Below, one piece after another: positions 35,669 through 44,918 of a DNA stretch of 64,000 nucleotides. A model generated the notes under the pieces. It had not been told where the DNA came from and ran no database searches. It was given only the letters and a program-made list of their open reading frames with translations. How positions within the stretch are numbered: position 1 is the first letter of the stretch; each line of letters opens with the position of its first letter. Origin of the DNA: Methylomicrobium sp. wino1 (lineage in GTDB: Bacteria > Pseudomonadota > Gammaproteobacteria > Methylococcales > Methylomonadaceae); the NCBI RefSeq assembly GCF_003932755.1, contig NZ_CP024202.1, forward strand, positions 3,100,001 to 3,164,000, in the 5' to 3' direction. Made by a program: the position numbers and the translations under genes.

Positions 35669-35833
35669 CCAGCACCTAAATTCCATAGGTCTTTGGCAAT
35701 GATTCAAAATCATGGCTTATTTAGGTGCTGGATGAATTATCCAAGGTAGTTAACCATAGCCAATGCGCTATGGAATTTAGGTGCTGGGTGAATACTTCCG
35801 TGTAGGCTTGTGCGCAGCATCCATGCTGCGCAC
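35669..35833. repeat. CCAGCACCTAAATT palindromes, copy 2 (double), plus hairpin
   Basis: CCAGCACCTAAATTCCATA (35669-35687) is followed by TTAGGTGCTGG near 35721-35731 and a second AATTTAGGTGCTGG near 35774-35787 with the shared GTGAATAC tail. A GC-rich hairpin GTGCGCAGCAT (35810-35820) and ATGCTGCGCAC (35823-35833) closes the unit and may act as a terminator. Confidence 0.65.
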
Positions 35834-35928
35834 ACTTCTTCCAGCGCTACCTGATGCTGTCTTAACTCTCTGGAATACATGATTTATCCAGAACTGAGGT
35901 TAAACAACAGAAAAAAAGAGAGACAATT

Positions 35929-36321
35929 ATGCCGCTTATTATCGAGAAATCATTGACTGGGCAGCGTGCTCTGGTGACCGGCGGCAGCTCCGGCATTGGC
36001 GCTGCGATTGCCGTCGCACTGGCCGAAGCGGGAGCGCGCGTGGCGATCAATTATCTGTCCGATGCCGAAGAGGCGGGAAAGTTAGTGGATCAAATACAAG
36101 CCTCTGGCGGCGAAGCGATTGCGGTACAGGCCGATGTTAGCCAAGAAGATCAAGTGATTGCGATGTTTCAACGAGTCATCGAGACTTGGGGCAGTCTCGA
36201 TATTTTGGTCAACAATGCCGGCATACAGCTCGTTTATTTAGAAACCAAGGCAAGCTTTCCGGGCAAAAGGGATTGTAATGGTATTTATCGCAAAAATCCC
36301 AATAAAACGCAGCCATTTTAA
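35929..36321 (+). pseudogene. Short-chain dehydrogenase, truncated
   Basis: The first 100 residues are an SDR Rossmann fold: ALVTGGSSGIGAAIAVALAE, then IAVQADVSQEDQV and LDILVNNAGIQ. After that the frame continues for 30 residues with unrelated text and stops. The active-site Ser and YxxxK motifs are missing, so it is very unlikely to be an enzyme. The N-terminus resembles glucose 1-dehydrogenase-type SDRs, which would complete a glucose to gluconate route with the neighbouring fragments. Confidence 0.8.
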
Positions 36322-36513
36322 ATAGGAGGCTTCGTCCAACCCAACACTCCAGCGGGCTTAGTTAACGCTCCACCGCTGAGCTATGCGTTAGCTATTTAAG
36401 TTACACATAGTACAAGGCGCGTTTTGACAATCAATTAAATATATTTCATCATTATCAACAATCGCTAAACTATGCAGTTTTCAAGAGCTCCCCGGCTCTT
36501 TATGCTTCGATAA

Positions 36514-37845
36514 ATGACCACCGACAATAATAATGTGACGATCTTATTTCCTTTGCCGCAAAATCACCCGCAACGTTTCGTATTGCACAACGAAGTCCAT
36601 GCCCGCGCATCGCTGAATCTGGAATTGCCGATCAGGGCCAGTCATCTTGCCTTGTTATTGACGAGTGACGAAAAACAGCGCGAACGCGATCATCTGAGCA
36701 AGCTATGCGAACGTTACGGTAAGCCCTGTCCAGAAAAAGACGCTAGCCATTTGAGCGAAACCTTCGATACGTTCGAAATCCGCTGGGAGCAGCACGGCGA
36801 ATTCAGCACCTACACGTTTTACGTAGCGAATACGCCGGCCGATCCGTTTTCCGACTCTGCGTTGAAGAAAGTGCCGGTCGATTGGCTTTCCGAATTGCCG
36901 GGTCAGTTGATGGTCGCCGCGCATGCCGTAATCCAACCGGCGGCCGTCGTCAAGAACGGCGACGGTCTCGATATGGCCGCGATTTCCGCCTGTTTCGCGA
37001 ACAATCCGGTCGTAGGTTCCAGCGTGACCGGCGGGGACGCCCAAGTATTTACCGATTTTAGAGTACATGTCGACGGCTTCAGCCGTTTTCTGATCGTCGA
37101 CCATAATTTGCGTTCGGCGCAGGCTGGGCGATTGCTGCACCGACTGTTCGAAATCGAAGTCTACCGAGTGATGGCCCTGCTGGCGTTTCCGATCGCGAGA
37201 AAGCTCGCGCCGGAACTGAAACGGGCCAACCAAAAGCTTTACACGATCACGAATGCGATGGCGCAATCGGACAACAGCAACGACGCCAAACTATTGGACG
37301 AATTGACGTCGCTGGCTGCCGAAATCGAAAACCACATCTCGACACATCTGTTCCGCTTCACGGCCGCAAGTGCTTACTATCAACTGGTCGGTCAGCGCCT
37401 GGAGGATTTGCGCGAAGTCCGGATTCAAGGCATACAGACGCTCGGCGAATTCATTCGGCGGCGCATGGAACCGGCGATGAGTACCTGCTATTCGACCTCC
37501 AAACGCTTCACGTCCCTGTCCGAAAGAGTCGGCAATGCGAGCCAATTACTACGAACCCGTGTCGATATCGTGATCGAACGGCAAAATCAAGGCTTGCTAA
37601 CCTCGATGGCGCGCCGCGCGAAAATGCAATTCAAGATGCAACAAACCGTCGAAAGCATTTCGATCGTCGCGATCACCTATTACGCGACCGGCCTGATCGG
37701 CTCGGTCTCCAAGGCGCTACGTGCGGCCGGTTGGCCGGTCAATCCAGAGCTGGCGGTCGGCGCGGCGATTCCGTTCGTGATGATCGCCGTCGCATTAGGA
37801 CTTAAACGAATCCACAAGATGATCGAAAAAACGAGCGAGGAATGA
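36514..37845 (+). CDS. DUF3422 family protein
   Basis: A 443-residue protein of the DUF3422 family, recognised by the opening HPQRFVLHNEVHARASLNLE and the central TGGDAQVFTDFRVHVDGFSR. It has a helical middle and two hydrophobic segments near the C-terminus (about residues 384-402 and 410-430), suggesting membrane anchoring with the bulk in the cytoplasm. No function is established. The translation start has no strong ribosome binding site. A perfect 11 bp hairpin follows the stop. Confidence 0.88.
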   Translation: MTTDNNNVTILFPLPQNHPQRFVLHNEVHARASLNLELPIRASHLALLLTSDEKQRERDHLSKLCERYGKPCPEKDASHLSETFDTFEIRWEQHGEFSTYTFYVANTPADPFSDSALKKVPVDWLSELPGQLMVAAHAVIQPAAVVKNGDGLDMAAISACFANNPVVGSSVTGGDAQVFTDFRVHVDGFSRFLIVDHNLRSAQAGRLLHRLFEIEVYRVMALLAFPIARKLAPELKRANQKLYTITNAMAQSDNSNDAKLLDELTSLAAEIENHISTHLFRFTAASAYYQLVGQRLEDLREVRIQGIQTLGEFIRRRMEPAMSTCYSTSKRFTSLSERVGNASQLLRTRVDIVIERQNQGLLTSMARRAKMQFKMQQTVESISIVAITYYATGLIGSVSKALRAAGWPVNPELAVGAAIPFVMIAVALGLKRIHKMIEKTSEE

Positions 37846-37855
37846 AGTCGGGTAG

Positions 37856-37881
37856 GTCGGGTTAGCGATAGCTAACCCGAC
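37856..37881 (+). terminator. Hairpin terminator after the DUF3422 gene
   Basis: GTCGGGTTAGC (37856-37866), loop GATA, and GCTAACCCGAC (37871-37881) form a perfect 11 bp stem followed by ATTTTAAGG. The weak T-run makes it a moderate Rho-independent terminator. Confidence 0.6.
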
Positions 37882-38112
37882 ATTTTAAGGCGTTTCATTT
37901 TAAATTATTGGTGTTGGGAATGCTTTTGCCAGAAATTCCGGTTTCCCGAGGCCGGCAAGCCAAAGCTTGCGAATCAATCTTTCCTAAACAAAGGTTTAAG
38001 TACCGAGCGACAAGAAAATCAAAATTTAGAGGCAGAGGCGCGTTTTTGATTCGCCTATGTAAATTGTTAGCTGAATGGAGGGTGTTGGAGTGGGCAAATT
38101 AAACCTGACCTC

Positions 38113-38241
38113 TTTTCTGCCTTTTCTGTTGTAGATGGCGAAATGGCTTTAAGAGGGAGAGCTAATTATGAAATTCCAATTGAAGTAAGGACTATTTGTA
38201 CTCACAAAATTTATGGTATTTCTGAAATATTTGAAAGTTAG
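38113..38241 (+). pseudogene. Gene fragment, unrecognised
   Basis: A frame without a start, FSAFSVVDGEMALRGRANYE and onwards to a TAG at 38239-38241, looks like the C-terminal end of a real protein (IPIEVRTICTHKIYGISEIF). I cannot name the family. A 64-codon frame before it (37908-38102) has no clear identity. This stretch of about 430 bp may be the remains of an accessory gene next to the HNH gene. Confidence 0.3.
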
Positions 38242-38321
38242 TTCAATCAGATCGGTAATGGCGTTTGATAACCTAGCCGGTCTATTTGGCAGCGGTCTAT
38301 TTAGTGGAAATGAGTCAGTGT

Positions 38322-38636
38322 ATGGCGAATAATTGGAATATTCCGGACTGGATGGAAAAAGAAGTTAGAGAAAGAGACAAAGCTTGTGTTTATTGCGGCG
38401 TTGAATTTACATCTTCGCATATTTCTAAAAAATCATCTGCGAGTTGGGAACACATCATCAATAATGAGCAAATCATCACCAGAGAAAATATTGCTCTGTG
38501 TTGTTGTGGTTGTAATGCCAGCAAGGGGCGGAAGGTTCCTTCTATGTGGCTACAATCCAAATACTGCAAAGAACGTGGCATTACCCCGAATTCGGTAGCG
38601 CCAATTATCAAACATGCAATTGCAAATGGGCAGTAA
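38322..38636 (+). CDS. HNH endonuclease-like protein
   Basis: A protein of about 104 residues with a zinc-binding HNH layout: CVYCGVEF near the N-terminus, SWEHIIN (first His), an Asn in TRENIALCC, and a CCGCNASKG second Cys pair. The frame is open from 38286. The Met at 38322 (MANNWNIPDWMEKEVRERDK) matches the typical start of such proteins as I recall them; an ATG at 38310 is also possible. It could be a nuclease in defence or repair, but there is no partner gene. The flanking DNA is gene-poor with a nearby fragment, hinting at acquisition. Confidence 0.8.
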   Translation: MANNWNIPDWMEKEVRERDKACVYCGVEFTSSHISKKSSASWEHIINNEQIITRENIALCCCGCNASKGRKVPSMWLQSKYCKERGITPNSVAPIIKHAIANGQ

Positions 38637-38770
38637 GTGCTCGTATAACAAATTTCACCAACAACGGCATTTCTTCTATGTTCCATTGCTGCCGGTGAGA
38701 TTGCCCGTTAATGAGTGATTTCCTTTAAGATGTCACCGAAGCCGAACTGCGAAAGGTCAATACCAAAGGA

Positions 38771-40060
38771 TTATGTCCGACTTGATCCTAGCCAACCCGG
38801 TAAGCCTAATGTGAGCGCCGGCCAATAAGTAATGATCAGCACGGCTAGCAGCAGAATGAAGAAAAAAGGCAATGTGGCTCGGTATAGCTGCATTAGCGGG
38901 CGCTGAAACCGGTAGCTGGCGATAAACAGGTTCATGCCCACCGGCGGCGTGAAGTAGCCGATTTGCATATTCGCTAGAAAAATAATACCCAGATGCACCG
39001 GGTCTACGCCGTAACCAACCGCGATCGGCAGCAGCAACGGAATCATGATGACCAACGCGGCGAAGATGTCGAGCATCATGCCCAAGATCAGCAAAAACAC
39101 GTTCAGCGCGATGAGAAAGGTCAATCGGCTCGAAATATGATCGTGAACGAATTCGAACAAACGTCCGGGTACATCGGCATCGATCATCACGTTCGTGGAA
39201 GCCAACGAAACACCTAAAATCACCAGAATGCCACCGACCATGACCATTGCGCTCCGCATCACGGCTGGTAATTGGTTGAGACTGATTTCGCGGTGAATCA
39301 AGACTTCGACAATCAGCACATAGACCGTCGTGACGGCGGCAGCTTCCGATACCGCGAAATAACCGCTGTAAATGCCGCCCAGCACGATAAACGGCAGCGG
39401 CAATTCCCAGCGTGATTCGCGTAAAGCCTGCCAAGCTTCGTTTACGGTGAATCGCGTCAGCCCAATAGCGCGGTTATGCCAATAACTCCAACCCGATAAC
39501 ATGACCAACATCAGCAGACCCGGCATGACGCCGGCCAAGAACAATTCATCGATCGTAAATGGCCGGCCAACGCTCATTTGTTGTGCGATAACGCCGTACA
39601 ATATCAGCGGTAAGGAAGGGGCGAACAGCAAACCGAGGCTACCGGATGTCGTGACCAAGCCGAGACTGAAATTTTCACGGTAACCGGCTTTGATCAAGGC
39701 CGGATAAAGTAAGGCGCCCAATGCGACGATCGTGACGCCCGAAGCGCCGGTAAACGCCGTCAACAATGCGCAAGCCGTTAATGAAACCATGGCCAGGCCG
39801 CCGGGCAACCAGCCCAGCACCGCTTGTGTCAGGCGCATCAGCCTTGTCGGTGCTTGGCTTTCGCTCAATAAATAACCGGCAAACGTAAACAGGGGAATCG
39901 CCAGCAATATCGACATATCGGCCAGTCGGTAAAACTCGATCGCCACGACCATTAAGTCGATTTCGTTATGATAAAAACCGAGTAGGGCACTGGCGGCGAT
40001 AATCGCGAACAATGGAGTGCCCAATAGTGCCAGAATAATTAGCGCAATCGCGATGAGCAT
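38771..40060 (-). CDS. dctM: TRAP transporter large permease (DctM)
   Basis: A 429-residue membrane protein with about 11-12 segments, the large subunit of a tripartite ATP-independent periplasmic transporter. Typical blocks are GASGVTIVALGALLYPALIK, FAPSLPLILYGVIAQQMSVG and FTPPVGMNLFIASYRF. It forms the sodium-driven translocation pathway with DctQ. Its start codon overlaps the dctQ stop as TGATG. Order on this strand is tatT, dctP, dctQ, dctM. The substrate is unknown; the TatT partner suggests a carboxylate different from the classical DctPQM set, which is inference. Confidence 0.93.
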   Translation of the reverse strand: MLIAIALIILALLGTPLFAIIAASALLGFYHNEIDLMVVAIEFYRLADMSILLAIPLFTFAGYLLSESQAPTRLMRLTQAVLGWLPGGLAMVSLTACALLTAFTGASGVTIVALGALLYPALIKAGYRENFSLGLVTTSGSLGLLFAPSLPLILYGVIAQQMSVGRPFTIDELFLAGVMPGLLMLVMLSGWSYWHNRAIGLTRFTVNEAWQALRESRWELPLPFIVLGGIYSGYFAVSEAAAVTTVYVLIVEVLIHREISLNQLPAVMRSAMVMVGGILVILGVSLASTNVMIDADVPGRLFEFVHDHISSRLTFLIALNVFLLILGMMLDIFAALVIMIPLLLPIAVGYGVDPVHLGIIFLANMQIGYFTPPVGMNLFIASYRFQRPLMQLYRATLPFFFILLLAVLIITYWPALTLGLPGWLGSSRT

Positions 40061-40539
40061 CAGGGCGCCTCTCTATTCAGCAAGACCGAAAGCCCATGTA
40101 ATGTAAAACGCAGGCTCATGATGCCGAAGCCGAATGGAATGACCAGTTGGCAAATCCAGGCGGGAACCGAGGCGAATGCCATGGTCGCATATTGATAGTC
40201 CATCAGCATCAATCGCGCGCCTTGCCAAGCCAGCAGAGCGCAAATGATTGCGGTGAACCAGTGGCTGAGGAGTTGAGCGGGTATTTTTAGAAATCGAGGA
40301 AGGAATTTGCTAAGGACATCGATACTGATATGGTTATTATCGCGGGTTGCAGCCATCGCCCCGAGCAACGCGATCCATAGTACCAGGATACGCAGCAGCG
40401 GGTCGGCCCAGTCCAAGCCTGCGCCCCAAACGTTTCGGAGCACAACCTGGCCGATAGCCAGCAAAATCATCGCGGCGAGTACCAACGCCAGTATGCCGTC
40501 TTCTAGTCGCCTTAAGCCGTTGATGAGACGCCGACACAT
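40060..40539 (-). CDS. dctQ: TRAP transporter small permease (DctQ)
   Basis: A 159-residue protein with four membrane segments, the small subunit of the TRAP transporter. WADPLLRILVLWIALLGAMA and AATRDNNHISIDVLSKFLP are the conserved DctQ text. It forms the membrane complex with DctM and receives substrate from the DctP-like binding protein. The start lies 4 bp after the dctP stop and the stop overlaps dctM. Confidence 0.93.
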   Translation of the reverse strand: MCRRLINGLRRLEDGILALVLAAMILLAIGQVVLRNVWGAGLDWADPLLRILVLWIALLGAMAATRDNNHISIDVLSKFLPRFLKIPAQLLSHWFTAIICALLAWQGARLMLMDYQYATMAFASVPAWICQLVIPFGFGIMSLRFTLHGLSVLLNREAP

Positions 40540-40543
40540 GGGT

Positions 40544-41548
40544 TTAACGGACTGAGCCTTGGCGAAAATCGTTCAGATGCCGTCTTAAGGTCTCGATGAT
40601 CGATTGGCTGAGAATGCCTTCCCGTTCCATTTTCGATTTAGTATCTTCGAGCATCGCTTGCCAATTTTTTCGATCGTTTTCATCGGTTGCGACGAATTGA
40701 ATGCCTTGGTTGCGTAAAACCCTGAGCGCTTCGGTATTATCTCGGCGATTAATGCTGTTGAACTCTTTATAAACCGCGCCGATTACATCGCGAACGATTC
40801 GTTGATCGTCCGGTCTCAATCGCGAGAAGGCCCGTGCTTGAACGATCATCGTACCGTACAAATAAGCCAGCGGTTCGTCGGTGACGAATTTGACGCGGGC
40901 GTGCCATTGCAGCGCGATCGCGCCCATCGGCGAGGTTGCGACCGTATTGATCAGGCCGGTTTGCAATGCAGTCATTACATCGGTTAACGGCAGCGATATG
41001 GGCGATACGCCGATGGTTTGAAAGGCACTCCGGCTGATGTAATCGCCTTCGGGCACCCAAATTTTTTGACCTTTTAGGTCGTCGACCCGCGACACCGGTT
41101 TGTCCGACATCAAATAAGCAAAACCGCCTTCGCTCAGGCCGAAGCTGATAAAGCCGTTTTGCTCGAGACCTTTGATGATCAAATCGTCCATGCGCGAGCG
41201 CACATAATCGACTTCGTCGAAAGAACGAAAAATCAACGGCAGGCTATACACCTGAGAATCCGGGTAAATGTTCTTCAAGCCGCCGCCGGGAAAAATACCA
41301 CCTTGTAATTGATTGACATTGATTTTACGCATCACGCTGGCATCATTGCCCATGATGCCGCCCGGATAAAAACGAAAGGTGACGCGGCCATTCGTACGCC
41401 GTTTGATTTCGTCGGCAGCCTCGCGCATTTTTTCCATCCAGACCGTACCGTCAGGCGAAGCCGTTGCGATCTTGAGAATTTGCGATAGGGCCTGAGGCGA
41501 AAAAACCATCAGGCACGTTAAAAACAGGGTCGCGATTAAATGAGGCAT
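40544..41548 (-). CDS. dctP: TRAP transporter substrate-binding protein (DctP-like)
   Basis: A 334-residue periplasmic binding protein with a signal peptide (residues 1-22, ending ALSQ). It has family blocks IKRRTNGRVTFRFYPGGIMG, LKGQKIWVPEGDYISRSAF (with a conserved Arg for carboxylate binding) and LQTGLINTVATSPMGAIALQ. It captures the ligand for the DctQM membrane subunits. It lies between tatT (3 bp upstream) and dctQ. Proteins of this type with TatT partners bind TatT trimers in the periplasm, known from the Treponema Tp0956-Tp0957 pair. Confidence 0.93.
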   Translation of the reverse strand: MPHLIATLFLTCLMVFSPQALSQILKIATASPDGTVWMEKMREAADEIKRRTNGRVTFRFYPGGIMGNDASVMRKINVNQLQGGIFPGGGLKNIYPDSQVYSLPLIFRSFDEVDYVRSRMDDLIIKGLEQNGFISFGLSEGGFAYLMSDKPVSRVDDLKGQKIWVPEGDYISRSAFQTIGVSPISLPLTDVMTALQTGLINTVATSPMGAIALQWHARVKFVTDEPLAYLYGTMIVQARAFSRLRPDDQRIVRDVIGAVYKEFNSINRRDNTEALRVLRNQGIQFVATDENDRKNWQAMLEDTKSKMEREGILSQSIIETLRRHLNDFRQGSVR

Positions 41549-41551
41549 GGT

Positions 41552-42412
41552 TTACTCGTGGAAATAGCTGTCGGATTCGTCAAATAATTGTTGGGCTTCT
41601 TGTTGCGCGATGGTATTGGAAAGAAACAAGCCCGGGACATTGGGGTCGGCCTGCAGCACTTCGCGCAACAAACGGTCGTGCATTTCACGGTCATACAGCA
41701 TCCGTGCATAATTGCGCGCCAAGGCGACCTTGACGGCCAGGTCGTTGCCGCGCGACAGTTCTATCGCGCGCTCGAAATGGCTTCTAGCGGTTTCCGGATT
41801 GCCGCCCAAAGCCGGCGATAACTGCGAGCGGAGTAGTCCTAGGTAGTAATGTGCCCGTCCGGAATCGAAGGACTCGTCCAATTCGAGGACTCTCTCGAAC
41901 AACGATTCGATTTTCGGGCGGTCGGCAATCGCGTTCCAATCTCGGCTGTAAGCTTGCAACCACGCAGCCCAAGCCAAACCGTAGGTATAGAGCTCATTCA
42001 AGACCGCGCGATCGGCATTTTGCAAAGCCGGTGCAAAGGCGTCATGTGGTAATTGGTCGATATGGCATAAAGATGGTCGTTCCAAACAAAGCGCTCGCTC
42101 GGCATAAGCACGCGCTTTTTCTGAAAGCTTGCCGGAACGAACAGGGTCTTCCACCAGTGCCGAAGCATAAAAAGCATAGAGTTTAGCGCCGGAAACCAGC
42201 TGGTCCGTATTTTCCGGTTGTTGCTCGATCAAACCGTCGGTCATCAACAAGTAAGCCGGCAAGCCTTCGCGCACGATCTCGATGTCGTTTTGATTGAGAA
42301 TAGCATCAGACAAAGAATCGGAAAGGTTTTGCAGAGACGCGCTCACGCAGCCAGTTAAAAACGCCGATAAAATCGGCAAAAAAATAAATCGGGTTAATTT
42401 CAATTGGACCAC
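41552..42412 (-). CDS. TRAP transporter TatT-component lipoprotein
   Basis: A 286-residue lipoprotein, with lipobox LTGC near residue 22. It is the TatT component that associates with a TRAP substrate-binding protein. It has degenerate TPR-like helical repeats (GRAHYYLGLLRSQLSPALGG, ETARSHFERAIELSRGNDLA, KVALARNYARMLYDREMH). Family work shows trimers with a pore that contact the P protein. It is the first gene of the four-gene TRAP operon. It is unrelated to twin-arginine TatT-like names. Confidence 0.9.
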   Translation of the reverse strand: MVQLKLTRFIFLPILSAFLTGCVSASLQNLSDSLSDAILNQNDIEIVREGLPAYLLMTDGLIEQQPENTDQLVSGAKLYAFYASALVEDPVRSGKLSEKARAYAERALCLERPSLCHIDQLPHDAFAPALQNADRAVLNELYTYGLAWAAWLQAYSRDWNAIADRPKIESLFERVLELDESFDSGRAHYYLGLLRSQLSPALGGNPETARSHFERAIELSRGNDLAVKVALARNYARMLYDREMHDRLLREVLQADPNVPGLFLSNTIAQQEAQQLFDESDSYFHE

Positions 42413-42531
42413 AAGATTTTTCCGATCGATTTGAGTTTAGGACAGTCATTATACCTTTCTTAGCGGCTGACGTAATAACCGCCATGCAGTGTTGAGTTTA
42501 AATGTCACACTGGATTCTTGCTACTCCCTTT

Positions 42532-42703
42532 CGATTGAAAAACCATCCCAGAATAAAAAGGTATGGGATGTGTCTATCTAGGACCGCCGTGGACCCGTCC
42601 GTGGGGGGGCTTGACGGCAGCTCCCTGCTGCCGACATCCTCGCTAGCCACACCCCATACATACCCTTTATAAAGTAAACTATTTTTTGAGTATAAAGGGA
42701 GTA
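42532..42703. mobile_element. TA-bounded palindromic MITE, copy 2 (172 bp)
   Basis: Edges TACTCCCTTTCGATTGAAAA and GAGTATAAAGGGAGTA are inverted complements over the outer 10 bp. The inner GGTATGGGATGTGTCTATCT and GGGGCTTGACGGCAGC text is shared with copies at 15089 and 62146. This copy is shorter than the others by about 50 bp in the middle. It lies between the TRAP operon start and the mutM stop. Confidence 0.75.
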
Positions 42704-42713
42704 AGTTTGAGTT

Positions 42714-43529
42714 TTATTTTTGACACCGTCTGCAAAAAACCGTGCTTCTATTGGCAATGCGTATTTCGGTGAGCGGAGTTAAGCAAGTGCGGCAGGGCTC
42801 TCCGGCTCTTCCGTAGACTTGCAATTGTTGTTTGAAATAACCCGGCTTTCCGGTTTCGTTGACGAAGTCTCTTAGCGTCGTGCCGCCTTGTTCGATTGCG
42901 CTGCTCAAAACTAACCGGATGCACTCGGCAAGTTTTCGATAACGAGCCGGCGATATGAGACCTGCGGCGCGGGTCGGTTTGATGCCTGCCATGAACAAGG
43001 CTTCGTTGGCATAGATATTACCGACGCCGACCACGATATGGCTGTCCATGATAAATGATTTGACTGCAATGCTTCGTTTTTTAGATAACCGATAAAGATG
43101 GTCGCCGTTGAAGCCGGTCAGCAGGGGTTCGGGGCCCAGTTCTTTCAATAAAGGATGTTCCGTAATCGCTTCGGAAGTCCACAGTACCGCGCCGAAGCGT
43201 CTCGGGTCGTTGAAACGCAGTATCGTCGTTTCGGAAAATACCCAGTCGATATGATCGTGCTTCTTGATTTCTTGCTCGCGGTTGACGATGCGCAGACTCC
43301 CCGACATGCCCAAGTGAATGAGCAGTACCCCTTTTTCGGTGTGCAGCAATAAATATTTCGCTCGCCGGTCGACCCGTTCGATGTGTAGTCCATTCAATAG
43401 TCGATCTAAATGGTCCGGCACCGGCCAGCGCAGGCTCGTTTGGCGCACCACCGTTTCTTTGATGGTTTGGCCTTCGATATGAGGCTTAATGCCTCGGCAG
43501 GTCGTTTCGACTTCAGGTAATTCGGGCAT
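42714..43529 (-). CDS. mutM: Formamidopyrimidine-DNA glycosylase
   Basis: A 271-residue base-excision repair enzyme that removes 8-oxoguanine and formamidopyrimidines. The mature N-terminus PELPEVETTCRGI provides the catalytic Pro2 and Glu3. The helix-two-turn-helix (VVGVGNIYANEALFMAGIKP) and the C-terminal zinc finger (Cys-x2-Cys in PCRTCLTPL and VFCRRCQK) are complete. Length is normal. It is downstream of the GldF/GldG-like pair on the same strand, 51 bp apart. Confidence 0.95.
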   Translation of the reverse strand: MPELPEVETTCRGIKPHIEGQTIKETVVRQTSLRWPVPDHLDRLLNGLHIERVDRRAKYLLLHTEKGVLLIHLGMSGSLRIVNREQEIKKHDHIDWVFSETTILRFNDPRRFGAVLWTSEAITEHPLLKELGPEPLLTGFNGDHLYRLSKKRSIAVKSFIMDSHIVVGVGNIYANEALFMAGIKPTRAAGLISPARYRKLAECIRLVLSSAIEQGGTTLRDFVNETGKPGYFKQQLQVYGRAGEPCRTCLTPLTEIRIANRSTVFCRRCQK

Positions 43530-43580
43530 GATTGGGATTTAAGCGATTCCGTAAGGTTTGGCAGTGCAACCGGTATTTTT

Positions 43581-44918
43581 TCAACGGCGCTTGCGCCGGT
43601 ACCAAATCAACCAACCGATTATTAGCAATACCAACGGAACAATCAACAGGAAGCCGAAGCCCATCAGGGTAACCGATAACGGTGTCAGCTGTAGATGCCG
43701 ATCCGGAGCGGATTTGACCGGAATTGCGACATAGCGGTCGTCGCGGAGCAGCCAATTGATCATTCTTAGACCCAGCTCAAGGTTGCCGACGTTGCCAAGG
43801 TAGGCATTGGCGAGAAAGTCGCCGTCGCCGATCACGATGATTCGTTGTTCTGTCGTTTCGTCGATTTGGTGGGTTAGGGCGTAAGCCAAGTTTAGCGGGC
43901 CTTCGCGTTCTTCCGAGTCGGCATCGTATTGAGCTGTGGCGCCGGTTTCCGTCCATGATTTGTCGGAGCTTTTTATTAAGACCGCGCTGTCGAATGAGCT
44001 TTCCTTGCGGCTTTGCAGCGCCGCTGCGGCGGGAAATAACGTCATAGTCTGTAGGTTTTGCGTGATCGTATGACCGGGGTATTTAGGCACTACAACGAAA
44101 CTCGGATCGTCTATGCCATAAAGTTTGGCGCTAACATCAACAATCGTGCCGGGTAATCTTTTGATTCCTAAGTATTCATCCAAGCCGCTCGGAATCAGGC
44201 TGTCGGGATCGGCCAGCCATAATAAATGGCCGCCTTGTTCGAGATAGTCATGCAAGATGCTGACTTCTCCAGGCAACAAGTCGACGCGCGGGCCGGCGAT
44301 GACCAATAAGTCCGAATTATCCGGAATCGTCAGAATGTCGGCCCAGTTGAGCGTTTGCGCTTTGATATTGCGTTGCAACAGCTCTTCGCCGAAGCGACTC
44401 AGGTCGAAATTGGCTTGCCCTTCGGGCGACCGTTCGCCGTGGCCGGTCAAAAAACTGATCCAACGGACATTAGAGCCGGACAGTTGTTGCAAGGCATTGG
44501 TAAGTGTCGACTCGTCCAGAAAATTGATACGTTCGGTGCGGCCTTGATAATCGACAAAGATAGCGCCCGAGGCGCCGATTTCCAGTTGCCGCGTTTTTTT
44601 CGGCGTCGAGTCGGGATCGATGAAAGTCAATTCGATATCGGGCTTGTGGAGCTTAAAGCGATCGATCAATTGCTTGATCTGGGATCTGAGCGCAGGATCT
44701 TTTTTGATATAAGCCGTCACGACGATTTTATCGGACAACGAATTTAAGACATTTTGACTGACCGAAGATAGGGTATTGCGCGATCCGGCGCTGATGTCAA
44801 AGTGGACCGGGCGTAGCGTGCTCAACCATGCCAAACCGAAAAGAACGCTAAGCCAAAGTGTGGTATGGAGCAGGTTTTTGATGCGCAGTTGCCGGTGAAT
44901 ATGGCGCGAAATTTTCAT
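43581..44918 (-). CDS. GldG-like ABC-transport auxiliary protein
   Basis: A 445-residue protein of the GldG type: an N-terminal membrane segment (TTLWLSVLFGLAWLS), a large periplasmic region (DISAGSRNTLSSVSQNVL; RWISFLTGHGERSPEG; LLVIAGPRVDLLPGEVSIL) and a C-terminal membrane segment (VTLMGFGFLLIVPLVLLIIG). Such proteins accompany an ABC permease and ATPase; in non-gliding bacteria their job is unknown. The start overlaps the permease stop by four bases. The ATPase gene is not present upstream. Confidence 0.85.
   Translation of the reverse strand: MKISRHIHRQLRIKNLLHTTLWLSVLFGLAWLSTLRPVHFDISAGSRNTLSSVSQNVLNSLSDKIVVTAYIKKDPALRSQIKQLIDRFKLHKPDIELTFIDPDSTPKKTRQLEIGASGAIFVDYQGRTERINFLDESTLTNALQQLSGSNVRWISFLTGHGERSPEGQANFDLSRFGEELLQRNIKAQTLNWADILTIPDNSDLLVIAGPRVDLLPGEVSILHDYLEQGGHLLWLADPDSLIPSGLDEYLGIKRLPGTIVDVSAKLYGIDDPSFVVVPKYPGHTITQNLQTMTLFPAAAALQSRKESSFDSAVLIKSSDKSWTETGATAQYDADSEEREGPLNLAYALTHQIDETTEQRIIVIGDGDFLANAYLGNVGNLELGLRMINWLLRDDRYVAIPVKSAPDRHLQLTPLSVTLMGFGFLLIVPLVLLIIGWLIWYRRKRR

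Noticed and set aside
37908-38102. 64-codon plus frame
   Set aside because: It has no recognisable similarity and poor start context; mentioned only as part of a gene-poor stretch.
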